Assembly: GCA_964424125.1 (NCBI GenBank)
Contig: CAYRHS010000011.1
Location: 1-31,084, forward strand
Length of the DNA: 31,084 nt
Reading direction: 5' to 3'
From: CAYRHS01 sp964424125
GTDB lineage: Bacteria > Actinomycetota > Acidimicrobiia > IMCC26256 > JAOSJL01
In this document: positions 1-7,704 of the stretch, piece by piece
Layout of the letters: each line of letters opens with the position of its first letter
How positions within the stretch are numbered: position 1 is the first letter of the stretch
Program-made: the position numbers and the translations under genes
The notes under the pieces: model-generated
Seen by the model: the letters and a program-made list of their open reading frames with translations, nothing else
Told to the model about the DNA's origin: nothing
Databases searched by the model: none

Positions 1-866
1 TCATCGGCGACCGGGAGTTCACCAACGCCGGCGGCGCCGAGTACGGCGCCGTCAACCTTCGCCGCGCGCTGACGGTGTCGAGCGACGTGTACTTCTACGG
101 CGTCGGCGGCACACTGTGGAACCTTCCCGAGCCCCAGAACCAGGAGATCCAGCAGGTCGCCCGCGACTACGGGTTCGGTGAGGCGACCGGCATCGCGTTG
201 CCGGGCGAACAGCACGGGCGGGTGCCTGACCCCGGGTGGAAGCGGGGCTTCGCGGAAGAGAACGGCGTGAACAGCTGCGACGACCCCGCCAACCAGGAGG
301 AGCGCGACCGCTGCACCTGGTTCCCGGGCGACAACGTCAACCTCGCGATCGGTCAGGGTGACTTCCTCGCCACGCCACTGCAGCTCGCCAACGCTTACGC
401 CGCGTTCTTCAACGGCGGGTTCCTCCTCCAGCCGCAGGTGGTGGCGGAGGTCACCGACCCCGACGGCACGGTCGTCCGGGAGACGGAGCCCACCGCGCTC
501 GCCTTCCACCCGACCGACGCGGCGTGGCGCGATGCGATCATCGACGGCCTCGTCGGGGTCGTGAACAGCGGTGAAGGGACCGCGACCGGGCTCTTCGACG
601 GGTTCCCGGACGCCGAGAACGTCGCGGGCAAGACGGGTACCGCCGAGGTGGTCGACAAGCAGGACACGTCGCTCTACGTCGGCATCTGGCCGGCGCGGCC
701 GGCGGAGGGTCAGCCCCAGTACGTGGTGGCCGCGGTCATCGAAGAGGCCGGCTTCGGCAGCGAAGTCGCGGCGCCGATCGTGCGCCGCGTGGTGGACGCG
801 CTCGCGGGCGTGCAGCCGAGCGCCGAACGCCCCAAGGTCGGTGACGTGACGGGGGCAGTCGAATGA
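1..866 (+). CDS. mrdA: Penicillin-binding protein 2, transpeptidase domain (3' part)
   Basis: This is the C-terminal part of a class B penicillin-binding protein, the D,D-transpeptidase that cross-links peptidoglycan during cell elongation outside the membrane. The reading frame is open from base 3, so the gene starts before the window and the membrane anchor and active-site SxxK motif are not visible. Two transpeptidase motifs are present: S-S-D (78-86, the SxN-type motif, followed by VYFY as in PBP2 proteins) and K-T-G-T (630-641, in AGKTGTAEV). An insertion around 274-320 carries two cysteines about 15 residues apart and could form a disulfide. The stop codon overlaps the rodA start (ATGA, 863-866). 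PBP2 and RodA form the elongasome polymerase/transpeptidase pair, which supports the PBP2 assignment over PBP3. The family is certain; mrdA/pbpA is by context. Confidence 0.93.
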   Translation, partial: IGDREFTNAGGAEYGAVNLRRALTVSSDVYFYGVGGTLWNLPEPQNQEIQQVARDYGFGEATGIALPGEQHGRVPDPGWKRGFAEENGVNSCDDPANQEERDRCTWFPGDNVNLAIGQGDFLATPLQLANAYAAFFNGGFLLQPQVVAEVTDPDGTVVRETEPTALAFHPTDAAWRDAIIDGLVGVVNSGEGTATGLFDGFPDAENVAGKTGTAEVVDKQDTSLYVGIWPARPAEGQPQYVVAAVIEEAGFGSEVAAPIVRRVVDALAGVQPSAERPKVGDVTGAVE

Positions 867-2029
867 CGAGCGTGACTGGCACCGTGCGCGGTTCGGCGTC
901 CGTCCAGACGCGCCGTCAGGCCTGGCGAGAGGTCACGCCGCTTCGGCACGTGGACCTGGTCCTCCTCGGAGCGACCTTCGCCATCACGGCGCTGGGCCTC
1001 CTCATGATCTACTCGGCGACCCGGAACTCGTTGGAGGCCGACGGCGCCAGCACGACCTTCTTCCTCCAGCGCCAAGCGCTGTTCGTCGTGGTGGGCCTGG
1101 TCGTGATGTTCGCGGTGATGGCGATCGACTACCGCAAGCTGCGCGACTTCGCTCCGTTCCTGTACGGCGCAATGGTGTTCGGCCTGGTGCTGGTGCTCTC
1201 ACCGCTCGGTTCGACGTCGCGTGGATCCCAGGCATGGATCCAGCTCGGATCGTTCCAGCTGCAGCCCTCGGAGTTCGCGAAGTTCTTCCTGATCGTCGGG
1301 CTGGCCGGCTATCTCCACCAGCACCGCGGCGATCTCGACGCGTGGCGCCTCGCGATCGCGGTGGGGCTCGCCGTCGTACCGATCGGGCTCGTGCTCCAAC
1401 AGCCCGACATCGGCACCGCGCTCGTGCTCGGGGTCATCGTGTTGGCGCTGCTCACCGCGGCGGGCGTGCGCGTCCTCCACCTCGCCGTGCTGCTGGCGGT
1501 CGGGTTGACCCTGGTGGTCGGCGCGGCGCGCGCCGGTGTGCTCCAGGAGTACCAGGTCGATCGACTCACCGGGTTCCTCGACCAGGGGAACCAGACCGCG
1601 GAGACGTACAACGTCGACCAGTCCAAGACGGCCATCGGCGCGGGGGGCATCACGGGTCAGGGGCTCTTCGAGGGAACGCAGACCAAGCTCGAGTTCGTCC
1701 CCGAGCAGCACACCGACTTCATCTTCACGGTGGTCGGGGAGGAGCTGGGCTTCGTCGGTGGCGCCACCCTCCTCGCCCTGTTCGCGATCCTCGTGTGGCG
1801 CGTGTTCCGTGCCGCCCAGCTCGCGCGCGACGTCTTCGGGACGCTGTGCTGTGTCGGCGTGCTCGCCATGCTGGCGTTCCAGGTGTTCCAGAGCGTCGGC
1901 ATGACCATGGGGATCATGCCGGTGACCGGTATCCCCTTACCGTTCATGAGCCATGGCGGTTCGTCGACGATCGCCGCGTTCGCGCTCGTTGGTCTCGTGG
2001 CCAATGTGCACATGCGCCGTTTCTCCTGA
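863..2029 (+). CDS. rodA: RodA, SEDS peptidoglycan glycosyltransferase
   Basis: RodA is a multi-pass membrane protein of the SEDS family that polymerises lipid II into glycan strands and works with PBP2. The 388-residue protein has about ten hydrophobic segments and the family signatures in order: GSFQLQPSEFAKF (about 130-142), QQPDIGTALVL (about 179-189), PEQHTDFIFTVVGEELG with Asp285 at the position of the catalytic aspartate of E. coli RodA, and a GIPLPFMSHGGSS-type signature near residues 355-368. The start is the ATG overlapping the PBP2 stop, implying translational coupling. It is RodA rather than FtsW because of the adjacent PBP2 gene and the length. A small hairpin follows the stop codon. 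Confidence 0.96.
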   Translation: MTSVTGTVRGSASVQTRRQAWREVTPLRHVDLVLLGATFAITALGLLMIYSATRNSLEADGASTTFFLQRQALFVVVGLVVMFAVMAIDYRKLRDFAPFLYGAMVFGLVLVLSPLGSTSRGSQAWIQLGSFQLQPSEFAKFFLIVGLAGYLHQHRGDLDAWRLAIAVGLAVVPIGLVLQQPDIGTALVLGVIVLALLTAAGVRVLHLAVLLAVGLTLVVGAARAGVLQEYQVDRLTGFLDQGNQTAETYNVDQSKTAIGAGGITGQGLFEGTQTKLEFVPEQHTDFIFTVVGEELGFVGGATLLALFAILVWRVFRAAQLARDVFGTLCCVGVLAMLAFQVFQSVGMTMGIMPVTGIPLPFMSHGGSSTIAAFALVGLVANVHMRRFS

Positions 2030-2032
2030 GCG

Positions 2033-2050
2033 GATCTGGTGAGCCAGATC
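2033..2050 (+). terminator. Hairpin after rodA (possible terminator without a T-run)
   Basis: A perfect 7-bp inverted repeat, GATCTGG-TGAG-CCAGATC, begins 3 bases after the rodA stop codon. There is no downstream T-tract, so it is not a classical intrinsic terminator. High-GC actinobacteria often have such hairpins at operon ends. It sits directly before the candidate promoter of the radical SAM gene, which fits a transcription-unit boundary. Confidence 0.4.
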
Positions 2051-2068
2051 TCGGATCGGCGAAGCAAC

Positions 2069-2074
2069 TAGGCT
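2069..2074 (+). promoter_or_regulatory. Candidate -10 hexamer TAGGCT for the radical SAM gene
   Basis: TAGGCT matches the TANNCT pattern seen before many genes in this window. It ends 10 bases before the ATG at 2085. No purine-rich ribosome-binding site lies in between, so a leaderless or very short-leader mRNA is inferred. No convincing -35 box is visible. Confidence 0.45.
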
Positions 2075-2084
2075 GGTAGCCGTC

Positions 2085-4088
2085 ATGGAGAGCCTCTGGC
2101 CGCGGATCGAACCGCTCCTGGCCAGGGTTGAGTCCCCCGCCCGCTACATCGGGATGGAGCGGGGCAGCCTCCGGCCGGTCCACCGGCCTGACGTGGTCGC
2201 CTGGCTCCTCTGCTACCCGGACACCTACGAGGTGGGACTGCCCAACCAGGGGCTCCAGATCCTCTACGAGATCCTCAACGAGCGCGACGACTCGATCGCG
2301 GAGCGGACCTACGCGCCGTGGGTCGATCTGGCCACCGCGATGCGGGGGGAGCGAGTCCCGCTCTTCTCCGTCGAGAACCACGCGCCGGCTGCGGCGTTCG
2401 ACGTGCTGGCGTTCAACCTCTCGGCGGAGCTCGTCTACACGAATCTGCTCGAGTGCCTGGATCTCGCCGGGGTCCCGATCCGCTCGGCTGAGCGCGAGGC
2501 GGACGAGCCGCTCGTCGTCGCCGGGGGCCACTGCACCTTCAATCCCGAACCGCTCGCGGACTTCGTGGACGCATTCGCGATCGGTGACGGCGAAGAGGTG
2601 GTCGGGGAGATGACCGAGGTCGTCGCGGCATGGAAGCGAGGAAGCCGGTTCTCCCGCGAGTCGGTGCTGCGCGAGCTCGCGTCCGTCCCGGGTGTCTACG
2701 TTCCCGCTCTCTACGAACCGGAGTACGCGGGTCGGAAGCTCGTGAGCGTCAGCCCGCGCGCGCCGGGGGTCCCCGCGCAGGTGGAGAAGCGCACGGTCGC
2801 CGACCTCGCCGAGTGGCCGTATCCCCGCAACCAGCTCGTCCCGCTCACCGAGGTCGTCCACGATCGGCTGAACGTCGAGATCTTCCGCGGCTGCACACGA
2901 GGCTGTCGCTTCTGTCAGGCGGGGATGATCACGCGCCCCGTGCGCGAGCGGCCGTCCGAGCAGGTACGCACGATGGTGGCCGAGGGCCTGCGGCGCACGG
3001 GCTACGAAGAGGTCGCGTTGACGTCGTTGTCGAGTGCCGACTTCTCCGGGATCGACGGGCTCGTCGCCGACCTCGTCGACGGCCAGGAAGGTTGCGGCAA
3101 CGTGGGCCTGTCGTTGCCCTCATTGCGGGTCGACGCGTTCACGGTGGGGCTCGCGGCCGAGATCCAGCGGGTCCGCCGCACGGGGCTCACGTTCGCTCCC
3201 GAGGGCGGCTCCTGGAGGATTCGCCAGGTGATCAACAAGCTCATCACCGAAGGGGACCTCTACGCGGCCGTCGATGGGGCGTACTCGCAGGGGTGGCGGC
3301 GCGTGAAGCTCTACTTCCTCACCGGGCTCCCGACCGAGACCGATGAGGACACGCTCGGGATTGCCGAGCTCGCACGGCGAGTCGTCGAGGTCGGGCGGCG
3401 CCACACGAAGCAAGCGAGCTGCACGGTGTCGCTCGGCGGTTTCGTGCCGAAGCCGCACACCCCGTTCCAGTGGTTCGGTCAGAACGGCGTTCCCGAGCTC
3501 GGGCGCAAGATCGGGCTCGTCCGTGACGCGCTCCGCAAGAGCCCCGCCAAGGTGCGGTGGCACGACCCCGAGGCGACGTTCGCCGAGGGGATCGCGAGCC
3601 GCGGGGATCGGAGGATCGGTCGTGTGATCGAGAGCGTCTGGCGCCGGGGCGGGACGTTCCAGGAGTGGAGCGAGCGTTTCGACCTCTCGTTGTGGCTCGA
3701 CGCGATGGCCGAGCACGGCCTCGACCCGGACTGGTACGTGACCCGTCACCGAGACGTCGACGAGGTCTTGCCCTGGGACCACGTGCACGCAGGCCTCCAC
3801 CGTGACTTCCTCTGGCAGGACTGGCAGTCGGCGCTCGCCGAGCACGGGCTCCCCGATTGCCGGTGGACGCCGTGCTACGACTGCGGGGCATGTACCGAGT
3901 ACGGGCTCGAGCACGTCGTGGCCTCCCCGGTCCCGCCCGCGGGGGGCAGCCAGGGGACGGGCCAGGACCTCGGCCGTGGGGGGTCGGTGCCGGTGCGGCT
4001 GCGGGGACGTCCCGCCGCCGACGTCGGGGCCGCCGTCGAGGCCCGGGACGATGCTCCGGTCGATGCGCTCGCGAGGCTCGGTCGGTGA
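2085..4088 (+). CDS. TIGR03960-type radical SAM protein with N-terminal B12-binding-like domain
   Basis: This 667-residue protein belongs to the radical SAM family usually annotated as TIGR03960 (YgiQ-like B12-binding-domain/radical SAM). The N-terminal 220 residues resemble the cobalamin-binding-like region (LCYPDTYEVGLPNQGLQ near residue 45). The radical SAM core carries the CxxxCxxC cluster motif as Cys270, Cys274 and Cys277 in FRGCTRGCRFCQ. A C-terminal cysteine cluster (PCYDCGAC, about residues 600-607) may hold a second metal site. The substrate is not established. The stop overlaps the start of the DUF2344 gene (GTGA, 4085-4088). The two are often adjacent or fused and lie near RNase E/G and rplU, so an RNA or ribosome-linked modification is a reasonable but unproven inference. 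Confidence 0.88.
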   Translation: MESLWPRIEPLLARVESPARYIGMERGSLRPVHRPDVVAWLLCYPDTYEVGLPNQGLQILYEILNERDDSIAERTYAPWVDLATAMRGERVPLFSVENHAPAAAFDVLAFNLSAELVYTNLLECLDLAGVPIRSAEREADEPLVVAGGHCTFNPEPLADFVDAFAIGDGEEVVGEMTEVVAAWKRGSRFSRESVLRELASVPGVYVPALYEPEYAGRKLVSVSPRAPGVPAQVEKRTVADLAEWPYPRNQLVPLTEVVHDRLNVEIFRGCTRGCRFCQAGMITRPVRERPSEQVRTMVAEGLRRTGYEEVALTSLSSADFSGIDGLVADLVDGQEGCGNVGLSLPSLRVDAFTVGLAAEIQRVRRTGLTFAPEGGSWRIRQVINKLITEGDLYAAVDGAYSQGWRRVKLYFLTGLPTETDEDTLGIAELARRVVEVGRRHTKQASCTVSLGGFVPKPHTPFQWFGQNGVPELGRKIGLVRDALRKSPAKVRWHDPEATFAEGIASRGDRRIGRVIESVWRRGGTFQEWSERFDLSLWLDAMAEHGLDPDWYVTRHRDVDEVLPWDHVHAGLHRDFLWQDWQSALAEHGLPDCRWTPCYDCGACTEYGLEHVVASPVPPAGGSQGTGQDLGRGGSVPVRLRGRPAADVGAAVEARDDAPVDALARLGR

Positions 4089-4819
4089 AGGCCACCCTCG
4101 CGTTCCCGGCGCGCTTCCGCTTCGAGAAGCGTGGAAAGGTGCGCTTCATCTCGCATCGCGACGTCGCGCGCGCCTTCGACCGGGCAGTGCGCGCGTGCCG
4201 GCTCCCGGTCGCGTTCACACAGGGCTTCACGCCGCGACCGCGTATGAGCTTCGGGCTCGCCCTTCCCGTGGGATCCGAGAGCGACGCCGAGTATCTCGAC
4301 GTCGCCTTCGACGAGTCCGTCGATCTCGGGCCGGTGTCCGAAGCGATGTCGGAATCGCTCCCCGAGGGAATGACCGTGACCGGGTCGACAGCCCTCGCTG
4401 AACGGGCACCCGCGCTGCAGGAGTCCGTCCGCGCCCTCGAGTACACGCTCGAGGTGGTCGACGACCGCGGCGACGCGGTCGCGGCCGAGGAGCTGGTTGC
4501 GTCGATCGACGCGTTCGTCCGACGCCGCGAGGTCCTCGTCGAGCGGACCCGCAAGGGGCGGAGACGGGTCGATGACATCCGACCGGCCGTAAGACGAGTG
4601 GCGATCGCCGCCGCGGCCGATGGTCGAGCGTTCGTGGACATCGAGGTGTCCACGAACGCACCGAGCGCCCGACCCGACGAAGTCGTCGCCGCGCTGCGTG
4701 ACGGCTGGGGGACGGCGTACATCCGCCGAACGAAGCAATGGATCGAGCGTGACGGCGCGCGGTTGGAGCCGCTCGAAGCCGACACGCGCCCGACGGCCGA
4801 GGTGGCCGGGGCAGCATGA
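4085..4819 (+). CDS. TIGR03936/DUF2344 family protein, partner of the radical SAM gene
   Basis: The protein has 244 residues and starts with a GTG overlapping the preceding stop. The N-terminus reads KATLAFPARFRFEKRGKVRF, then ISHRDVARAFDRA and FTQGFTPRPRMSFGLALP. These are the conserved elements of the TIGR03936 (DUF2344) family, which is found next to or fused to TIGR03960 radical SAM proteins. The biochemical role is unknown; the strict pairing suggests it supports the same reaction. The frame stays open further upstream, but only the GTG at 4085 gives the conserved N-terminus. RNase E/G starts 12 bases after the stop, so the three genes probably form one operon. Confidence 0.88.
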   Translation: MKATLAFPARFRFEKRGKVRFISHRDVARAFDRAVRACRLPVAFTQGFTPRPRMSFGLALPVGSESDAEYLDVAFDESVDLGPVSEAMSESLPEGMTVTGSTALAERAPALQESVRALEYTLEVVDDRGDAVAAEELVASIDAFVRRREVLVERTRKGRRRVDDIRPAVRRVAIAAAADGRAFVDIEVSTNAPSARPDEVVAALRDGWGTAYIRRTKQWIERDGARLEPLEADTRPTAEVAGAA

Positions 4820-4831
4820 GAGAAGGGTTTC

Positions 4832-6745
4832 ATGTCCGACGACAGCACGGGCGGGAGCCGGTCGGCGCCCGCAACGGGCGGGACCGAACGCTCCCGCGAC
4901 AACGACGACACCAGCGACTCGCCCAAGGACGGAGCCGGGTCGGGTAACGGCGGTCGCCCCTCGGGGGGCGGTGGCAGAGGCGGAGGGCGTCGACGACGTG
5001 GTTCGCGGGGTGGTCGCAACCGTGGACGGCGAAGCAGTGGCGGTGGGGGATCCGCAGTCCAGGAGAACCCGAGTGACGACACCACTCGTGACTGGCGCGA
5101 TCCCGCGGCCGATCGCGGGCTGACCTCCGAGGACGTCACGGCCCGAGCGGCGGAGGACGCTCGGGACTCCGGCGCTCCGGGCGACGCGGCCGAAGCGGCG
5201 CCGCCACGACGACCAAAGATCGGCGACAGCCGTCCCGCTCCCACCCCGGCGCGTGACGACGGCTCGAAGCAGGGCTCGGACGGTGAGGGCGGTTCGCAAC
5301 GCCGGCGCCGCCGTCGGCGGCGGGGGGGCCGAGGGCGGAGCCAGAAGCCCAAGGTCGTGACCGCGGACCTCGGCGTCGACGAGCAGACCTCCGAGCTCGA
5401 GGAGCTCGACGACGAGGTCCTGGAGCGGAGGAAGGGGCGGACGCGCAAGGGCCGACCCGCGGGTAGATACGTGTTGTGCGTCCACGTCCGCCCCGACGGG
5501 AGCACGCACATCGCGCAGCTCGAAGGCCGCAGCCTCGTCGAGCACTATGTGTCCCGACCCGAGGACGCGGCGACCTCGATCGACGGCAACATCTACCTCG
5601 GCAAGGTCCAGAACGTGCTGCCCGGCATGGAGGCTGCGTTCGTCGACATCGGAACGCCCAAGAACGGCGTGCTCTACCGCTCGGACGTCACGTTCGATCC
5701 CGAGGAGCACCGCGGCGGCCGGCCCCGGATCGAGCAGGTGCTGAAGAACCAGCAGCAGGTGCTGGTGCAGGCGATCAAGAACCCGATCGGCGCCAAGGGT
5801 GCGAGGCTCACCCAGGAGGTCAGCCTCGCGGGCCGTTTCGTCGTGATGGTGCCGGGCCAACCGGACACCTACGGGATCTCCAAGCGACTTCCCGACGAGG
5901 AGCGCAAGCGACTGCGTCGGGTGCTCGACGACGTGCGGCCCGCCGACACAGGCTTGATCGTTCGTACGGCGGCCGAGGGGGCGACGCCCGACGAGCTGCG
6001 CCGCGACGTTCAGCGGCTCGAGGCGCAGTGGCAGGAGATCTCGCACCTCGCGCAAGGGGCCAAGCCGCCGAGGCTCCTGTACCAGGAGCCGCAACTCGCG
6101 CTGCGGATCATCCGCGAGGAGTTCACCAAGGAGTATCGAAGCGTCGTCATCGACGATCGCGAGCTCTACGAGCAGGTTCGTGACTACGTCGCCGCGATCA
6201 CGCCCGAGCTCGCCGATCGCGTCGAGCTGTACGAGGACGACACGCTCCCGCTGTTCGAGCGCTTTCACGTTCACGAACAGCTGCACAAGGCTCTCGACCG
6301 GAAGGTGTGGCTGCCCTCGGGTGGCTCGCTGGTCATCGAGCACACGGAAGCCCTGACCGTCATCGACGTGAACACGAGCAAGAACGTGGGCTCGTCGAAC
6401 CTCGAGGAGACCGTCTTCCGGAACAACCTCGAAGCGGCCGAGGAGGTCGCGCGCCAGCTCCGCTTGCGCGACATCGGTGGGATCATCGTGATCGATTTCA
6501 TCGACATGGAGATCAAGAAGAACCGCGACGAGGTGCTCCGTGCCTTCAAGGAGGCGTTGGCCCGGGACAAGACCCGTACACAGGTCTTCGAGATCTCCGA
6601 GCTCGGACTGGTGGAGATGACCCGGAAACGGATCTCCGAAGGTCTGGTCGAGTCGTTCTCCCGAGTCTGCGAGGAGTGCAACGGGCGGGGCATCCTCGTG
6701 GAGGATGCCCTCTTCGGGTCGGGTGAGGACGAAGAGGTCGAGTAG
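4832..6745 (+). CDS. rne: Ribonuclease E/G with Arg/Gly-rich N-terminal extension
   Basis: This 637-residue endoribonuclease of the RNase E/G family cleaves single-stranded AU-rich RNA and takes part in rRNA maturation and mRNA decay. Residues 1-200 are a low-complexity Gly/Arg/Ser-rich and then Lys/Arg-rich segment, probably disordered and RNA-binding. The conserved part starts with an RNase E/G S1 region (about 245-330, GNIYLGKVQNVLPGMEAAFV). The catalytic DNase I-like subdomain carries Asp512 (TVIDVNTSKN) and Asp555 (IVIDFIDM), matching the magnesium-binding aspartates of E. coli RNase E. CEECNG (Cys613, Cys616) matches the zinc-link cysteines. The ATG is preceded by AGAAGGG, a reasonable ribosome-binding site. 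The actinobacterial arrangement, with the disordered region N-terminal, makes rne the usual name. Confidence 0.94.
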   Translation: MSDDSTGGSRSAPATGGTERSRDNDDTSDSPKDGAGSGNGGRPSGGGGRGGGRRRRGSRGGRNRGRRSSGGGGSAVQENPSDDTTRDWRDPAADRGLTSEDVTARAAEDARDSGAPGDAAEAAPPRRPKIGDSRPAPTPARDDGSKQGSDGEGGSQRRRRRRRRGGRGRSQKPKVVTADLGVDEQTSELEELDDEVLERRKGRTRKGRPAGRYVLCVHVRPDGSTHIAQLEGRSLVEHYVSRPEDAATSIDGNIYLGKVQNVLPGMEAAFVDIGTPKNGVLYRSDVTFDPEEHRGGRPRIEQVLKNQQQVLVQAIKNPIGAKGARLTQEVSLAGRFVVMVPGQPDTYGISKRLPDEERKRLRRVLDDVRPADTGLIVRTAAEGATPDELRRDVQRLEAQWQEISHLAQGAKPPRLLYQEPQLALRIIREEFTKEYRSVVIDDRELYEQVRDYVAAITPELADRVELYEDDTLPLFERFHVHEQLHKALDRKVWLPSGGSLVIEHTEALTVIDVNTSKNVGSSNLEETVFRNNLEAAEEVARQLRLRDIGGIIVIDFIDMEIKKNRDEVLRAFKEALARDKTRTQVFEISELGLVEMTRKRISEGLVESFSRVCEECNGRGILVEDALFGSGEDEEVE

Positions 6746-6748
6746 CCT
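6743..6748 (+). promoter_or_regulatory. Candidate -10 hexamer TAGCCT for rplU, overlapping the rne stop
   Basis: TAGCCT includes the TAG stop codon of the RNase gene and ends 8 bases before the GTG start of rplU. There is no Shine-Dalgarno sequence in the interval, so rplU may be transcribed leaderlessly from here as well as by read-through. Confidence 0.45.
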
Positions 6749-6756
6749 CGCCGGTC

Positions 6757-7369
6757 GTGTACGCAGTGATTCGGACCGGTGGCAAGCAGTACCGCGTCGA
6801 GGAGGGCCAGACCCTCGACGTGGAGCGCGTGCGCGGTGCGGAGGAGGGTGACGAGGTCGAGCTCCGTCCCCTCATGATCGTGCTCGACGACGAGGTCCGG
6901 GCCACCCGTGAGCAGCTCGCCGGGGCCACGGTCAAGGCTCGCGTCGTGGGGGCGCGGCGCGGCGAGAAGATCACCGGCTACACCTACAAGAACAAGTCGA
7001 ACCAGCGCCGGAACTGGGGACATCGCCAGAATCTGGCCACGATCGAGATCATGGCGATCGAGGCCGGTGGGGCGAAGAAGCCCGCCGCGAAGAAGCCGGC
7101 GGCGAAGAAGCCCGCCGCCAAGAAGCCGGCGGCGAAGAAGCNNNNNNNNNNNNNNNNNNNNNNNNNNNNNNNNNNNNNNNNNNNNNNNNNNNNNNNNNNN
7201 NNNNNNNNNNNNNNNNNNNNNNNNNNNNNNNNNNNNNNNNNCGAAGAAGCCGGCGGCGAAGAAGCCCGCCGCCAAGAAGCCGGCGGCGAAGAAGCCCGCC
7301 GCCAAGAAGCCGGCGGCGAAGAAGCCGGCGGCGAAGGCCGGAGACGGCGAGGACGGAGTAACGGACTGA
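6757..7369 (+). CDS. rplU: Ribosomal protein L21 (bL21) with long Lys-Pro-Ala repeat tail; interrupted by assembly gap
   Basis: bL21 is a large-subunit protein that binds 23S rRNA. The first 100 residues are typical: YAVIRTGGKQYRVEEGQTLDVE at the start, and GYTYKNKSNQRRNWGHRQNL near residue 70-90, with the sequence ending its conserved fold around IEIMAIEA. A tail of KKPAA repeats then runs from about 7075 to 7336, unlike the roughly 100-residue standard protein. One hundred Ns (7142-7241) split the repeat. The frame before the gap (codons from 6757) differs from the frame after it (ending GDGEDGVTD and TGA at 7367-7369), which only means the true gap length is not 100. The GTG start follows a TAGCCT hexamer. 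The stop overlaps the rpmA ATG (TGATG). Confidence 0.9.
7075..7336 (+). repeat. 15-bp coding repeat (KKPAA units) in the rplU tail
   Basis: Tandem 15-base units, AAGAAGCC(C/G)GC(C/G)GC(C/G), encode Lys-Lys-Pro-Ala-Ala. About 4.5 units are visible before the N-run and about 6 after it, with two synonymous versions (ccc-gcc-gcc and ccg-gcg-gcg) roughly alternating. Such a repeat collapses in short-read assembly, which explains the gap. If the period is perfect through the gap, the missing length should be 6 plus a multiple of 15 bases. Confidence 0.93.
7142..7241. other. Assembly gap of 100 N inside rplU
   Basis: Exactly 100 Ns, the conventional placeholder for a gap of unknown size, sit inside the KKPAA repeat. 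The flanking reading frames require a true gap length divisible by three, which 100 is not. Confidence 0.98.
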
Positions 7370-7623
7370 TGTCGAAGAAGAAGGGCGCAGCCTCGTCCCG
7401 GAACGGGCGTGACTCGGCGGCGAAGCGCCTCGGAGTGAAGGTCTTCAGCGGCAGTCGGGTCAACGCCGGGTCGATCCTGGTTCGCCAACGCGGGACGCGC
7501 GTCCATCCGGGTGAGAACGTCGGCAAGGGAGGGGATGACACCCTCTTCGCGACCGCGGACGGCGTGGTGCGCTACGGGAGTCGCCGCGGCCGCACGCTCG
7601 TCGACGTGGTTCCCGAGGCCTGA
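7369..7623 (+). CDS. rpmA: Ribosomal protein L27 (bL27)
   Basis: This 84-residue protein is bL27, whose N-terminus reaches towards the peptidyl-transferase centre. The sequence begins SKKKGAASSRNGRDSAAKRLGVK and continues with AGSILVRQRGT, HPGENVGKGGDDTLFA and DGVVRYG, all hallmark stretches. The N-terminus lacks the Firmicutes-type cleaved leader. The ATG overlaps the rplU stop (TGATG at 7367-7371), which implies coupled translation. The rplU-rpmA-obg order is near-universal and supports the call. Confidence 0.97.
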   Translation: MSKKKGAASSRNGRDSAAKRLGVKVFSGSRVNAGSILVRQRGTRVHPGENVGKGGDDTLFATADGVVRYGSRRGRTLVDVVPEA

Positions 7624-7642
7624 TCGAGGCAGACCGTTCCCC

Positions 7643-7668
7643 GGAGTGGTGCGGCAGCACGCAACTCC
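7643..7668 (+). terminator. Two-step hairpin between rpmA and obg
   Basis: An outer stem GGAGT (7643-7647) pairs with ACTCC (7664-7668), and an inner stem GTGC (7649-7652) pairs with GCAC (7657-7660) around a GGCA loop. No T-run follows. The position, 20 bases after the rpmA stop and 25 before the obg -10 hexamer, suggests termination or attenuation, but this is inferred only from the fold. Confidence 0.35.
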
Positions 7669-7692
7669 CGAATCGGCTCGAACGCCACTCCC

Positions 7693-7698
7693 TATCCT
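7693..7698 (+). promoter_or_regulatory. -10 hexamer TATCCT for obg (leaderless)
   Basis: TATCCT ends exactly 6 bases before the ATG at 7705, the spacing expected when transcription starts at or next to the start codon. There is no ribosome-binding site. No clear -35 element is visible 17-18 bases upstream. Confidence 0.6.
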
Positions 7699-7704
7699 GT
7701 CGAG

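Noticed and set aside
3319..6343. Very long minus-strand open frames opposite the radical SAM and RNase genes
   Set aside because: They are Arg/Pro-rich translations of GC-rich antisense DNA with no domain, and they cover well-supported plus-strand genes.
7075..7336. The 15-bp tandem repeat as a CRISPR-like or intergenic satellite array
   Set aside because: It is in-frame coding for KKPAA with no spacers, so it is a protein repeat.
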